Of a stretch of DNA of 64,000 nucleotides, positions 36,300 through 48,300 are shown piece by piece. This stretch comes from Siphonodentalium dalli. Taxonomy: Eukaryota > Mollusca > Scaphopoda > Gadilida > Siphonodentaliidae. How positions within the stretch are numbered: position 1 is the stretch's first letter; the number at the start of each line of letters is the position of its first letter. The notes beneath the pieces are model-generated. The model worked only from the letters and a program-made list of their open reading frames with translations. It ran no database searches and had not been told where the DNA came from. The stretch spans positions 100,344,278 through 100,408,277 of the forward strand of contig CP136069.1 in assembly GCA_032622095.1 (NCBI GenBank), in the 5' to 3' direction. The position numbers were made by a program, and so were the translations under genes.

Positions 36300-36760
36300 G
36301 AACTATTAAGTTTTTTAAAGAATGTTGTAAGTGTGGAGATAATTGGTGTATACATCAATTTCCATCCACCTTGGATTAAAAAATGACATACTAACCCAAA
36401 ATGGCTGCCAATATGGCTGCCGCAATATAGGTGGAAATTGGGAATTGTAAGAACGCACAATTACTTCCTTAAATGGCTTAACTAACACAGCGGTCATTGA
36501 TGAACTACTAAACTATAGTTTAAGGTATATAGCCTGATTTTGATAAAATTTTGGCATTTTTCTCCAAAAATAACCTGAAGCCATTTTTGCCATCTTCTCG
36601 GAAGCCATAAAGCGCAGAATGTAGCATGGCTGAGATGTTTGGTGTGTACGATAATTCAATGTCGTTTTTGGGTTACAAAATGGCTTACTAATCCCAAGAT
36701 GGCTGCCAATATGGTGGTCAGAATAAATGGTGAAATATGTCATGTTTCACCTTTAACGCC
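36300..36760. repeat. Repeat block with ATGGCTGCCAATATGGC motifs, related to 45940-46070 and 48300-48560
   Basis: Two blocks (near 36380-36480 and 36655-36745) carry AAATGGCTGCCAATATGGCT-type sequence, followed by GGTGGAAATTGGGAATTGT and AAGAACGCACAATTACTTCC. The inverse is seen at 48340-48430 and a diverged form at 45940-46070. This is an old dispersed repeat. Confidence 0.6.
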
Positions 36761-37270
36761 GTCATTGCCGCCATCTAATTACTCTAGTAGCTCATGGTGG
36801 TTTTGTATGCACTTGTATGTCCAGAGCAAAACTCTTCATGAATCCACTAATTGAAGGTACACGAACAATATTTGGTTGGTAACACATTTCCCATTGACGG
36901 CGAAATGGGTCAAATGGCCACGCCCCTTTTTGCGTGAAGTACTACCATCTGTCGTGACTATATCTCCAGAACCGGGGGTCGTGTGACCACTCAAAATGTG
37001 CGGAATGGCCACATTATGGGGGGTCAGTAATACATTTTCATATCCAAAAGTCAATGGTTTTTAAGATAATTGCCAGAAAACCAAAAAAAAAAACATTTTT
37101 GAGGGCCTGAACCCCAATTTTGGGATTCAGCACTTTTATCTCAAAGCTGAGCCCCCAATTAGAATTTTATTTATCTATATCCATCGGTGCCACATATAGG
37201 TATAATTTCTGTACCATTATCGGATGGGATTGACCTTCAATGAGCTCTTGACCCTGAAAATCCACATTAT

Positions 37271-37302
<32 letters not shown>
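37271..37302 (+). repeat. Poly-G tract
   Basis: An uninterrupted run of about 30 G inside the left arm of the foldback element, between a duplicated ACATTATGGGG and GTCAGTAATACATTTTC. The matching site in the right arm has only a short C run (GGCCCCCCATAATG), so the tract expanded or arose in one arm. Confidence 0.85.
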
Positions 37303-37303
<1 letters not shown>

Positions 37304-37379
37304 CAGTAATACATTTTCATATCCAAAAGTCAATGTTTTTTAAGATAATTGCCATAAACCGATTTCAGCATGTAATGCA

Positions 37380-40325
37380 CCACAAGTATACAATACCACA
37401 ACTGTAGGACACTTTTTAAAAGAACTATCCACATTCTCTGATCAACTTAAGAGCACAATTGACCACACACAATGGGATTAGCTGGAAATTGCTGCTGAGG
37501 ATGTGTTGACCCCGACACACAACATGAGCTCTTCCCGACTGAACATGCCTTGGAAACTGGTGTGCTTTACCAAAAATCAGGTAACAATTGTGCTCTAATC
37601 AACAGAAATGTACAGATTGAACAAAACAGGTTTTCAAATTTTTTTATCAACATTTAACAGCCGATCTGATTTAAGTGACCAAGCTATGAAAAATGCTAAA
37701 CACTTTTACTAAATGGAATGACCAGCTGTTTGCTTCATGCAGCAGCCACATGTTGCGATCTTAAAATGGGTATTGCATCTGGGCATAGTAAAAACATGTT
37801 GTAATCAGATGAGAGATGACCATATATACCAGTATATATTTCAGAAGTAATCAATTCTTCCAAAAGGACACCTCATCTCACAAAAAGTTTTAGGAAATGA
37901 TGGAATCATCACTATTCAATCAATAGTAGAATGAGCCTTTGTCGGTCCCACATTAGTTTTGATTGGCCATGATAGTTTCAGGTTGGAGAAGATGAGGGTC
38001 TATAATTTCACTAACATAATTCTTCATAATAGCTAATAGCCCTCATAACTTACCATTTTAAAGATATTTTCATTTTCAATACCACCCCAGGTTAAGTGGT
38101 CCTGCTAATTTTATATTTTGCTGATGGGTACTGCTGGATTGCTATGATCGATGTTTGTAGGTCAAGGCGATTCTGTTAAGAAATAGTACCATCATTTTAC
38201 CTAAAGTTGGTTCTTTTTGCATTGTTTGGCTAATCCGAGCAATTTGTGCAAAAGTCAGTGTCTGTATGAAACATTCAAGAACATATATACTTCAAAATAT
38301 TTAATGTGTACACTGATGTTTGGTAAACAACAGGAATAGTCATCTCATTTATGGCCAGTTTGTAAAAACCAGCACCCATTATTAAAATATTTCACAATAT
38401 ACATGTTTTTTAATGTACACTACACATAGTGGCTTAAATTATCCTTGATTTGTTCAGATCACTTTGACTGACTATCATACCAAATTTATTAGCATCACCA
38501 CTAAACTTGGGATGAATACTGCCAAATGAATATATTGTGATATATAGGGTAATGGAAAAATAATGGTTGAGTCTTTTCTAAATATAATTCTAGTAAAACC
38601 TACACAATACCGTCTTGGTCTGATAAGACTCAGAGTCATGTTTATTTAGGAGTATAGACATGAAGTCCACCAGTCTCATGAAAATTAAATGGGCTCTGCA
38701 CTAGTAACATCTGGGCTCCTGGGACCCATTAATATTGACAAATGCAACACAAATGAAAAATACATAGTAACTTTCCTCAAACATAGATTATAACCTGACA
38801 ATCATTGTGTTAGAATCAGTGTACATATACATGTATATGTAGGCATGACCATAGCATGTTTTTGAAATACTGCAGAGTGCAGACCATAAATTTCACAAGA
38901 ATATACATGTTGTTACTGCATGTACATCACACACATAAGGCGACTGACACACATACACGTACCTGCAGGGTTCACAATATTTGACATGTAAAGTATATAT
39001 ATATATCTCCTGTGCCTATAACATCAAACCGAACGGTTTACAGTACTTTTACTGACATTTTTGGAGTGGCACATATACATACATAAAAAATAAAAGTCAA
39101 TTTAAAGGGACGAAATGAAAAATAAATTTATGCAACTATAATTGAGATCTATATTGCATTACAACATCCACAAATCTACAAAATCTACAACATCCACAAA
39201 TCTACAAAATCTACAAAAACATCTGACTATCATAGTCATTGGTAATGTGATAATTTTTCCTTGATAAGTTGAAACATGAGGGAGGATTGCATAGCATGCA
39301 TGGCTACCTGCAGAATGTAGATTTGTATGTATTTATATCTGCATATCAACTGATGCTTGTATTTTTCTTCTAACTCACTCTGAGCTCACAACGCAACAGG
39401 ATTGCATTCGGAATTTCAAGCCCATAAAGCTAGACACTTTAGAATCAAGCTTGCCAAATAAATTTCCATGAACCTCACATGAACTCACTCAGTTGAACAC
39501 AAGGAACGATTGTCAAGTTGGAAAATATTCTGTATTTATGGAAGCCCTATATTTTTAATGTGTGGATTTATTATAACTGGACTAAAGCCCTTATAAAATA
39601 ATCTGAAGGATTATTTTAGTCTTTATTACTGGATATCACACCAATAATCAATAGACATGTATTTGTTAGTTTTGAACAGGACAATATATTTTAATATTAC
39701 TGCAACTGCATCTTTCTTATGACTTATTTTCTTACAAACTCCCAAATTTGAACCAGAAACAATTTTAATAGGGCAAATATACATCTACGTGTACATATAC
39801 ATATATCAGGATATAAATATAGGCGATCATACCAGACTAGCCATTATTTGTTCTAAAATAATGTATGTGTTAGGGAAATTGTAGAACCTTTATACAAAAT
39901 GGTGATGCAGCCAATCAAAATTGATGTTGGACCGATAAAGACGCAACCTGCTCGACTACCGAATCATACTGATTGATCAAATTGTAGTAACTCAACATCA
40001 CTAAACCCGCTTGTGAGCTGAGTATAATTCAATTCAACATTAGAATACCATAAAAACACCCTGTTCTCCCTTAAGTTTAAAGAAAATAACACATTGAACT
40101 CATTTACATGTATATTGCTAATGTGATACATGTATATGTCATTCCATTTATAACCATTTTGGCAACCATCTCACATCAAAGGCCATGAAATCTAGATAAC
40201 AAAAGATGAACTACATTCAAATTATTTCACCAGGTAACCTTTTTGTAGGAGTTTTAGGTTACTGATCAAATACCCTGTTATTGATGATTTCCTCAACATC
40301 TTTGTTATTCGGAAAATGTCTGTTT
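37380..40325. other. Interior of the 4.1-kb foldback element, no gene seen
   Basis: AT-rich sequence. A triplicated AAATCTACAACATCCAC-like stretch occurs near 39165-39220. No splice-bounded frame or transposase motif was found. Confidence 0.45.
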
Positions 40326-41738
40326 TTCATTCTACGACCAATATATTCCATCCAAAAACCTTATTATCAGGGTCAAGAGCTCCCTGAAGGTCAATCCCAT
40401 CCGATAATGGTACAGAAAATATCAGAAATGATACCTGTATGTGGCACCGATGGATATAGGTCAATACAATTCTAATTGGGGGCTCAACTTTGAGATAAAA
40501 GTGCTGAATCCCAAAATTGGGGTTCAGGCCCTCAAAAATGGATTTTGTTTTTGTTTTTGGCAATTATCTTAAAAACCATTGACTTTTGGATATGAAAATG
40601 TATTACTGGCCCCCCATAATGTGGCCATTCCGCACATTTTGAGTGGTCACACGACCCCCTATGTCCAACGGTTCTGGATATATAGTCACGACGGGTGGTA
40701 GTACTTCGCGCAAAAAGGGGCGTGGCCATTTGACCCATTTCGCTGTCAATGGGAAATGTGATACCAACCAAATATTGTTTGTGTACCTTCAATTAGTGGA
40801 TTCATGAAGAGTTTTGCTCTGGACATACAAGTGCATACAAAACCACCATGAGCTACTCTAGTAAATGTCTCACACAACCCAAAGTATTATATTCATTGTA
40901 TCATGTGACTCCGGGACATCATGATGCGCAATGCTATTTTAAATTGCTACCAGAATGCTGCCCATTGTTGACGAATCTTGCATTAATGAGCATTTGTGCT
41001 CAAGTAATCCGTGTCCCTTGAAATAGGTGGCAATTTGAGCGAGGTATTTACAGATGAACATGCTTGTTTAAAACGAAGAATCGAGTAACAGTAATACATT
41101 GAATGCCTGATTGTTATTTATGCCAGTCACCTTTGACATAATCAATATGAAAAAACTTAAAACAGACAATGGAAGGCCAATCTTTCTCAATGAATATTAT
41201 TCCAAGTGCTACCAGATATGATGGTACATATTAGGTGGATATGTCGTGGATACCATTATCGAAGTCTGGGCTAGACGAGGTTGGTGCGGGTTCACACCCC
41301 CGTCTTGGTTGAGCGAAAATTGGGACCGATTTTAAAGCTAGATGTGAGATAAGGAACATCTCATTGTGCCATCCGATAAATACATGACCACTTCGATAAG
41401 TAATGATAATTTTTTCACACTCACTGAAGCAACCACATTTGAAGCAATGATTTTGATTCTGAGTCAGTACCTCCATTAATCTGTTATATATACAATGTAC
41501 AATGGCTGTACAATAGCTTCGACCCACAGAAGACGTCCGTGATAACACAGAGTGAATTCTTCCAGACCATAAATCACCATCGCCGCTTTCATTGACTAGT
41601 GTCAAGGCTCAAAATAATTTTTTTGTTACTGCCTGTCAAAATGACAGGCACCAAGTGGATGGAGCTGGTCATTTCAGAATGGTGCCTGTCAAATTTTAAC
41701 AATGATGGGACATGCGGCTTTCTGTCTCCGAATTCTTT

Positions 41739-42361
41739 ATTATTCGAAGAAAATGGGGGGTATTTTGGATTGACTGCATCTGTCCGTCCGTCCGGCTTTC
41801 TCCCTCCGTGTGTCCGTCTGTCCGGTCGTCCGTCCGACCGACCTCATAACTCAAACAACTATGAACCGATTTCAATAATTTTTTGTATGAAATCTCCTTA
41901 GGACTGCCTCTCCGCATGATGCTAATTGCGGTTTGGTCCGATTTTTTTTTTTAAGTTACGCCTCATTTTCGACTTATTTTGACTTAGAAAAGTCTGTCCA
42001 ACTTTATAACTTTAACAAATATGAACCGATTTCAATAATTTTTGGTATACATGTTCTCACAATACCCTCTCTACATGATGCGGCTAGGGATTGGCTCAGA
42101 CTGTTTTTCGTAATATTACACTTCATTTTCGATTTATTTTGACTTAGAAAATTCTGTCCGACTTAATAACTTTAACAAATATGAACCAATTTGAATAATT
42201 TTTTCTGTACAAGCTTCTTGTGACACCATATCGCTGTAATTAGTCCAAATTTTTCTTTAAAGTTAAAAATCTTTTTTGTTGGGTTTACAGGGGTTTACGG
42301 ATAATGCTGGTTGAATTTGCCACGGTGGGGGTATGCTAGCACTCGAGTGCACATCTCTTGT
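41739..42361 (+). mobile_element. Helentron-like TATACCCCCACTTTCG family, copy 2 (5' damaged)
   Basis: Nearly the same sequence as 32342-32911 through to GCACTCGAGTGC and CTCTTGT, but the left arm of the 5' palindrome is largely deleted (TTTATTATTCGAAG in place of TATACCCCCACTTTCGAAG). Nested in the hAT at 41603-44512. Confidence 0.65.
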
Positions 42362-42611
42362 TTACAAATAACCAACAGTCAATGGTCCTTTATTATTTAT
42401 GTAATCACAGGACAATTCAATATCAAATATCATATATAAAATAACAAATGTTATTAATTAATTATTATATAAATGTTGACAGGACATTGGCTCCCAGGTG
42501 CCTGAGTATTACACAATAGCAGATAGATATTAAAGAGTCTCCCAAAATAATGATTAAGAAGTCAACTTGCCACTGATCTTAGAACAACTGTGTTAAATAT
42601 TATAATCAATA

Positions 42612-43812
42612 GAGCGTTTGCATGTGACGTCACTAATCCCAGCATGCACTGTGGGCGCCATGTTGGAGGTATCAACGAGTATAAACAAACACACGTGTGT
42701 GCGGAGTTCATTATAATCAAGTGTCTCTCTTTCGTGTATCATGCCTCTTAATTGTTATATATAGAAGTTGAGAAATACATACCCCTTACTACATGTGCAG
42801 TTGAATGTAAAGATATAAAATTACAAACTAAAAAACGAAATAGTATAGTCCCGATCGATGATGTGTTGTGAAAAGTAAAATTTTGCGCCGTGAATACTTT
42901 TTATGTGAAATGTTCGTTCGTTATATGTACATGTTATATATGTACATGAATCTGCATGCAAATGGGAATCAACAAATGTTTTCCAAGAGAATGACAAGAA
43001 ATTTAATGCATTGCAAGTGCTTCTCGCTGTGTACATGAATATTCATCGAACGAGTTCACTTTGAGCTATTTCTGCCACATGACAAGAAGTAACTGACACC
43101 ATAATCGGCGTTTTTCTTTCATGTACTTATTGACCAAAATAAGATATGGAATTAAAAAAAACCCACTATTTGATAATCCTTTGCATCCGGTCGCAAAGTT
43201 GTTAACACCTTTAATGTGATCGACTCAGCCAAGTTACGGGAAACGGATATGTATATCCTAATATTTATTTTTGCCTACTTTAAATTTGATGCTTGAGGGT
43301 ACATGTACCGTTTGACAAAAGAGATTAATTACGACATGTACACCTCCGGTCGACTTCAAGTTATTTCATCAAGGTGGTAGTTATAAATTAGCACTGCTCC
43401 GATATTAGATAGTCTATTCTATATTGAAGTTATATAATGGCGTTTGTTACGCACTTTGATTCAACGTAATCATCGATCTTTGTTTGTTATCGGAAAAGGT
43501 AAAAAATCACACTTGTTTTTTTCCAAAGTTGCTCTATTTGTTTTTGTTATCAAACAAACGACATTCATTTTTATATAAATATCGCATTCTATAGTAGGTT
43601 TATCTAACATATCGATGTATTTCTTTTAGAACTGTTGTTCATGATTATTAATAGCGTTGGCAAATAATGCAACTAATTCCGTCGAAGCCATAACGAGAGG
43701 TTTTAGAAGTAGCTTTCGTAATTAATACTATTAACTCAGTACTTGCTTATGGATGTCCATACCTCCAACATGGCGGCGCGTCCCGTATCCAATCACGTGA
43801 TTGCAAACGCTC
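42612..43812. mobile_element. 1.2-kb non-autonomous element with TA flanks and GAGCGTTTGCA ends
   Basis: The left GAGCGTTTGCATGTGACGTC and the right inverse ending CACGTGATTGCAAACGCTC match, and the next inner blocks GCGCCATGTTGGAGGTAT / ATACCTCCAACATGGCGGC also pair. TA flanks each side (42610-42611 and 43813-43814), consistent with a 2-bp target duplication. The ends contain CRE-like TGACGTCA and E-box CACGTG sites. No transposase frame. Confidence 0.7.
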
Positions 43813-44520
43813 TATAGCCAGGAATGCTGTTATGTGATACTGGTGTGGTGTGATATAAGTGACTATTTAGAGTTCACTCCCTTGAAGTGGTTATCCGATA
43901 ATAGCATACCGTATTAAAGCATGAGTTCCCTGTATGTGAACAATATTCAACCTGATAAAAATATCCCCACCAACCAACAGTTCTTACAAAAGCTCAATGT
44001 TTGAATCCATACTAGTGTTACACATTTTAATGCCTACCCATCACTCACATATAATGACAGAATATAGAACTTGATCTTACAATGAAACAATCACCTGTCA
44101 TATATGTACAAACTCATTGAAATTGTATTAACCAACACCCATTCACATATCAGATTGAGTCAATAGAAGTATATGGGCTCAAACCTGGACCATAAGCCTA
44201 AAAGAATTCCTTTTATACTCGTTTAATGTTCCCTATTTTCAAGGTATAGTCCGTTAATTTAGCGATATTATTCAGATTTTTCGATGTTTGTTGCCAATTA
44301 ACTCCGGTTTGATGCCTTTTGTGAGCATAATTTTCACACTTAATTAGGATAATGACTCATTGAATTAAATTAAAAACTTCAACTAATAGAAAATGGAAGA
44401 TGATAAGCATATTTTGCGTCGGACAGAATGTCCGACAGATACAAAAATGCGCCAGAGATAGGCCGTTTTTGGCCGGACATTGACCGTGACCGCACACTTA
44501 TTTTGAGCCTTGACTAGTGT

Positions 44521-45128
44521 CCAATAACGCAAAGAAGATGAGATTCAGAAAAAGATAGGCAACATCGGCGGAAAACAATATGGGGAATAATTCCTCATCC
44601 CAATATCGTCCCGATTGTACAAAGACATATGCATGTATTCCCCACATGCTATTCAGTAAATACTAAATTACTACTATCGTGTCCAGTTAATGATTTTGCT
44701 CAGCACAATCGGAGTTGTATGAACCTGTGTATGGCATGTTTACAAATAATTGCTATTGTCGTCCTTTTCATTTTGGTGTCATAATGAGCTAAAGCTTACA
44801 CTGGGATACCAAAAGTCCAAAATGCATCAGTCTACATGATAAAACTCCATGCCAATACTCCCATATATATGCTGTTTTCTGAATGTACAGCCTTTCAGAA
44901 GTAATCCTACTAACTCATCAGCATAGAAATATATGGGTAATATGACTGTTCATCTAGCATGGGATAACTGTCCATATTTGGGGTACCTCGTCTTACAAGC
45001 AATTGTTCAGTCACTTCTGGAAATCACGAGTGCATATGGGGTGACACGAGACTCCAGTACCATACTATACAGAGTAACATACAATCGACATATATAGGAA
45101 CATATTTTGACAGTTTTATGTGATTTAC
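44521..45128. other. No feature supported
   Basis: Low-complexity AT-rich sequence between the hAT at 44512 and the exon-like stretch at 45129. No repeat partner was noticed. Confidence 0.35.
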
Positions 45129-45242
45129 CATATTGCTGACATTTTCATTGTTGGAAATGTCGCTTACTGCCTTTACTTTGCTTTGCAACTTATCTACTGC
45201 TAGTACAAGCAAATACCTCCCACCCGTTAAGCAGCTGACAAA
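45129..45242 (-). CDS. Isolated exon-like stretch of unknown gene
   Basis: On the - strand a pyrimidine-rich acceptor (GATTTTCCTCCTGCAG) is followed by 38 open codons and a donor (ATG|GTAAATC). The translation starts FVSCLTGGRYLLVLAVDKL and continues with QSKVKAVSDISNNENVSNM. Residues are well mixed and the frame also stays open across the flanks (45024-45329). It could be an exon of a - strand gene or a fossil exon. No neighbouring exon with a matching phase was found and the product is not recognised. Confidence 0.3.
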
Positions 45243-46269
45243 CTGCAGGAGGAAAATCAACCAGGTTTCCATCTCCTTGTGTGCGAAATATGTGTCATGG
45301 AAAATAATCCGGTAAATGTTAGAATACAAAATTCAACGAGTCTATTGCGTCATTATGAAACTGAACGAACCTGTATGTGACGGTTTATTAATTTGCTGGA
45401 TATGCCCTCTTGCGGACTGGGCAGCAATTGCTATTGGTCAATGAGATCCATTTATACTTATTTTTAGAATGGTATACATGAGACTCAATGTATCAGTAGC
45501 TCCGTTCTTGTAACCACGCCTCGTTGATAGAGGGTATAAACTAACTATTCGTATCAACATGAGTTATTTGATGAGATATATATCCGAATTAATTAATTCT
45601 GTTATTTGCGGTCGCATTTTGCTACAAATAGCCACATAGAGTGCCAAGTATGCTTAATGTTGTGTTGGTTTAATATAGCCTACATAATTCCCTTAATGTC
45701 ACACACAGCCATCTCCCTTAAATCAATCATGTTTATTGTGAATTAATGTGTACGACATGCCACCGATTTCGAAGAACAAATCTTACTTGAGCGCGAATGA
45801 ATGCAATATTTGTCTATCCTCTCAATCGTGTTGTCATTTTAATAGAACTGGCCACTGTTACGTCCTAGTATTGCAAAATGATATGAATATACTAGGATTA
45901 TTGGTTTTATAAGACATTGCATATTTTACAATTTTCATCCATATAACTGCCACCATATTGGCAGCCATCTTGGGGTTAATATGTCATGTAGTAACTGCCG
46001 ACGGCATGAAATTATCGTACATACAAATTATATCCATCCACACTACATTATTGTCTTTATGCATTTCGATAAGATGACAAAAATAGGTTTTCGATTAGTT
46101 TTGGACTAAAACTAATTAAATTTAATCAAAAATTGGTGCCAGGAGGTGCTTTGAGTATTGGTTTCACTTAAATGTTCTTGTCGATGGCTCGGGATCAGTC
46201 TATGTAAACATACACTCAGATTCATACTGATACTGAGTCTATTGCATTCCCATCAACTTTTCATTTCTG
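45243..46269. other. No gene; one dispersed repeat piece
   Basis: At 45940-46070 there is a diverged copy of the GCCACCATATTGGCAGCCAT repeat also present at 36380 and 48390. TTGGTCAATGAG near 45438 contains a CCAAT-type pentamer, but no promoter is claimed. Confidence 0.4.
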
Positions 46270-47373
46270 AACGGTTGTAGTGATGTTCCGATAATCGGAA
46301 TCGGAATCGGCCATCGGCCGATAATAGCCCATCGGAAATTAATCGTACCTCGCAGTTGAACATCGGCTTTTACCGATTGTCAAAATAAATAAAAACGTTC
46401 TAGTATCTAAGCGCAATGTGCACGCTTTAATAAACATACGCAATACAACTGTAGTATTGAATGTAAAACGCAGTTGTAACAGCCTAAAAAGAAGCCATTG
46501 GCATCATCAAAGCAGTCTGATATGATGATATATTATAAGAATGGCAATACACATGCCCGACATCCCGTGTAATATGAAGTTATTGGTTCAATCGCGTTGA
46601 CACGAAATAGATTCAAAGAAAGCTTTAATTAAAAAGCTGACCTGATTACAGTGAGGCTTCCTCTAGAGCACGTGTCATGTGACGTCACATGCTATGTCAA
46701 TAACTTGAAGCACACACTGAATGAAATAATACAGTTGTTATCAGAACTGTCTTCAATAACGATCAATGTTAGTAGGGGCATAATTAGCTTTTTCGTCTGT
46801 ACAACGTATGCTATGAAATACGCTTAGCTCCACGTTGAACTTGTGAAACAAAAATTGAGCAGGCGGAACTATAAAAGCTTCCGAGTTGTTAAAAGATAAA
46901 AGGTGTGACCAATGGAAACTTGGGAAATCTCAGACAAATATGACAGCAATTATTATCCATCAATCAAAATTTAGTTAATAATCATCGCCATTCCATACAT
47001 TGTTGCAACTTACAAGTATTCAATCAAGACTTTTACTCTGCATGCAAGTGTTCCACACATGGTCATAACGTTACTCTGAGTCGGCACCTTTGATCTCTTT
47101 GTCAAAACAACTACCGGTATACATCAAAGGAAGCACACAACCGACGTCGGCAGAAATACTGTCACGACAGTGTGTATATATTTCTTTGATGTATTTGGCT
47201 TTGAAACTATGCGGGATATGGAGTGCATTGGGTGTATATAAGTCCATTATAGGAACAAACGCACAATATATATAAACATCGGAATCGGAATCGGAAATCG
47301 GCCGATTGTGCCTCCAGTTATCGGAAATCGGTCCGATAAGCTTTTTCATTATCGGAACATCACTAAACGGTTG
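46270..47373. mobile_element. hAT-type element, 1088 bp, exact 8-bp target duplication AACGGTTG
   Basis: The ends TAGTGATGTTCCGATAATCG (from 46278) and the inverse ending at 47365 are flanked by AACGGTTG at 46270-46277 and 47366-47373. The tips share TAGTGATG with the hAT at 5215, so both probably belong to one tribe. Subterminal CGGAATCGGAATCGG and GGCCGAT repeats are dense. An internal ATGTGACGTCACAT palindrome lies near 46678. Non-autonomous. Confidence 0.92.
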
Positions 47374-48300
47374 TGGGCTTCCCCCAAATTACGTCACACC
47401 GCACTAAATATAAATCTGAAATTAGTTGTGATTGACAGGCGTAAACATGGTCACGTGCCAGTGCCGTCATGGCCGCTTCAACCCTGTGAAGCCGATTCTA
47501 AGAATCGGAATTAATAGTTGCAGGGTTTGTGACTTTTCGTTCGGCGGTTGTTTTACTGACAATAAAGGGAAACAGCTAGCTTCCGGGATCCAAAATAATA
47601 TGTACAATAACTAAGACAGATATTCTTGAAATTATAAAAAATGTCAATTTATGTGGATCTCTTGGACTCAGAACGAATTATTTTTTAGATTGGCCAGGCG
47701 ATTGAATCAAAAATACATGAATGTCGGGACTATCTGCTAAAACAACCACAGAACTAAAAAAAAGTTAAATGACATAACAAAACAATCTATCAGTTCCCCA
47801 GTACCGGCAGTTGTACCACCGCAGCCAAAACGAGCGAAGAGCAACACAATTCTACCACCAACCCCACCGAAACCCTCCCGACCTTACACAGCCGTATTAT
47901 TAGCTCCAAAGATTGGCCAGTTGTGCCCTAATTACAGTTGCCTGCAATCCAAATTCCGGTGATTCTTGATTTTAAACTTTCGACCGCTCGTCAACAATCT
48001 ACTTTATTTGTCGATTTGTGAATTTCTCTTCCGGTATAACATGACGTCATGGATACTATTTTAACAACATTTAGCCACACCTTCGGAATTTCCACACCGA
48101 GAGCACGTGACATGTTACTAGTTTTTTTTATTGGGGCACACATTTCTTGGAGCTAAGTTTTGATTGGCGGTAATTACAAGGAATCCCGGGTTTGGGAAAT
48201 GAAAACTGAACGAAAGGTCGTTAGACCCACTATTTTTTATATGTGGCTATGTAGTTTACTCCAGACTGGCTCGGGATATATATATTACATAAAAGTGTAG
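47374..48300. other. No gene supported
   Basis: A proline-rich frame fragment appears near 47810-47900 (CCACCAACCCCACCGAAACC), but it has no clear splice sites or repeat partner. Confidence 0.35.

Larger units (their letters stand above)
36778..40866. mobile_element. 4.1-kb foldback element with ~0.5-kb inverted arms
   Basis: The left arm is about 36778-37370 and the right arm about 40330-40866; they are inverted copies. Both share AGTAGCTCATGGTGGTTTTG at the tip, then AAATGGGTCAAATGGCCACG, ACATTATGGGG and CATCCGATAATGGTACAGAA. The left arm is longer because a stretch including AAGTCAATG and ACATTATGGGG is repeated around a run of more than 30 G. The roughly 2.95-kb middle (37380-40325) is AT-rich with no gene. 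The exact target duplication is unclear. Confidence 0.75.
41595..44520. mobile_element. hAT-type element with exact 8-bp target duplication ACTAGTGT
   Basis: The inverted ends CAAGGCTCAAAATAA (from 41603) and TTATTTTGAGCCTTG (to 44512) are flanked on both sides by ACTAGTGT (41595-41602, 44513-44520). CAAGGCTC.AAAT-type ends with 8-bp duplications are a known hAT pattern. Subterminal palindromes CCTGTCAAAATGACAGG (left) and GTCGGACAGAATGTCCGAC (right) lie inside the ends. It carries two nested elements (41739-42361 and 42612-43812). No transposase is present. Confidence 0.88.

Noticed and set aside
41265-41310. GGTGCGGGTTCACACCCCCGTC, considered as a tRNA or SINE B box
   Set aside because: The T-arm does not pair properly and no A box or anticodon arm is visible at the right distance.
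44890-44935. CTGATGAG...GAAAG on the - strand, considered as a hammerhead ribozyme
   Set aside because: The required stem II does not pair convincingly, and no stem I/III partner with a UH cleavage site was found.
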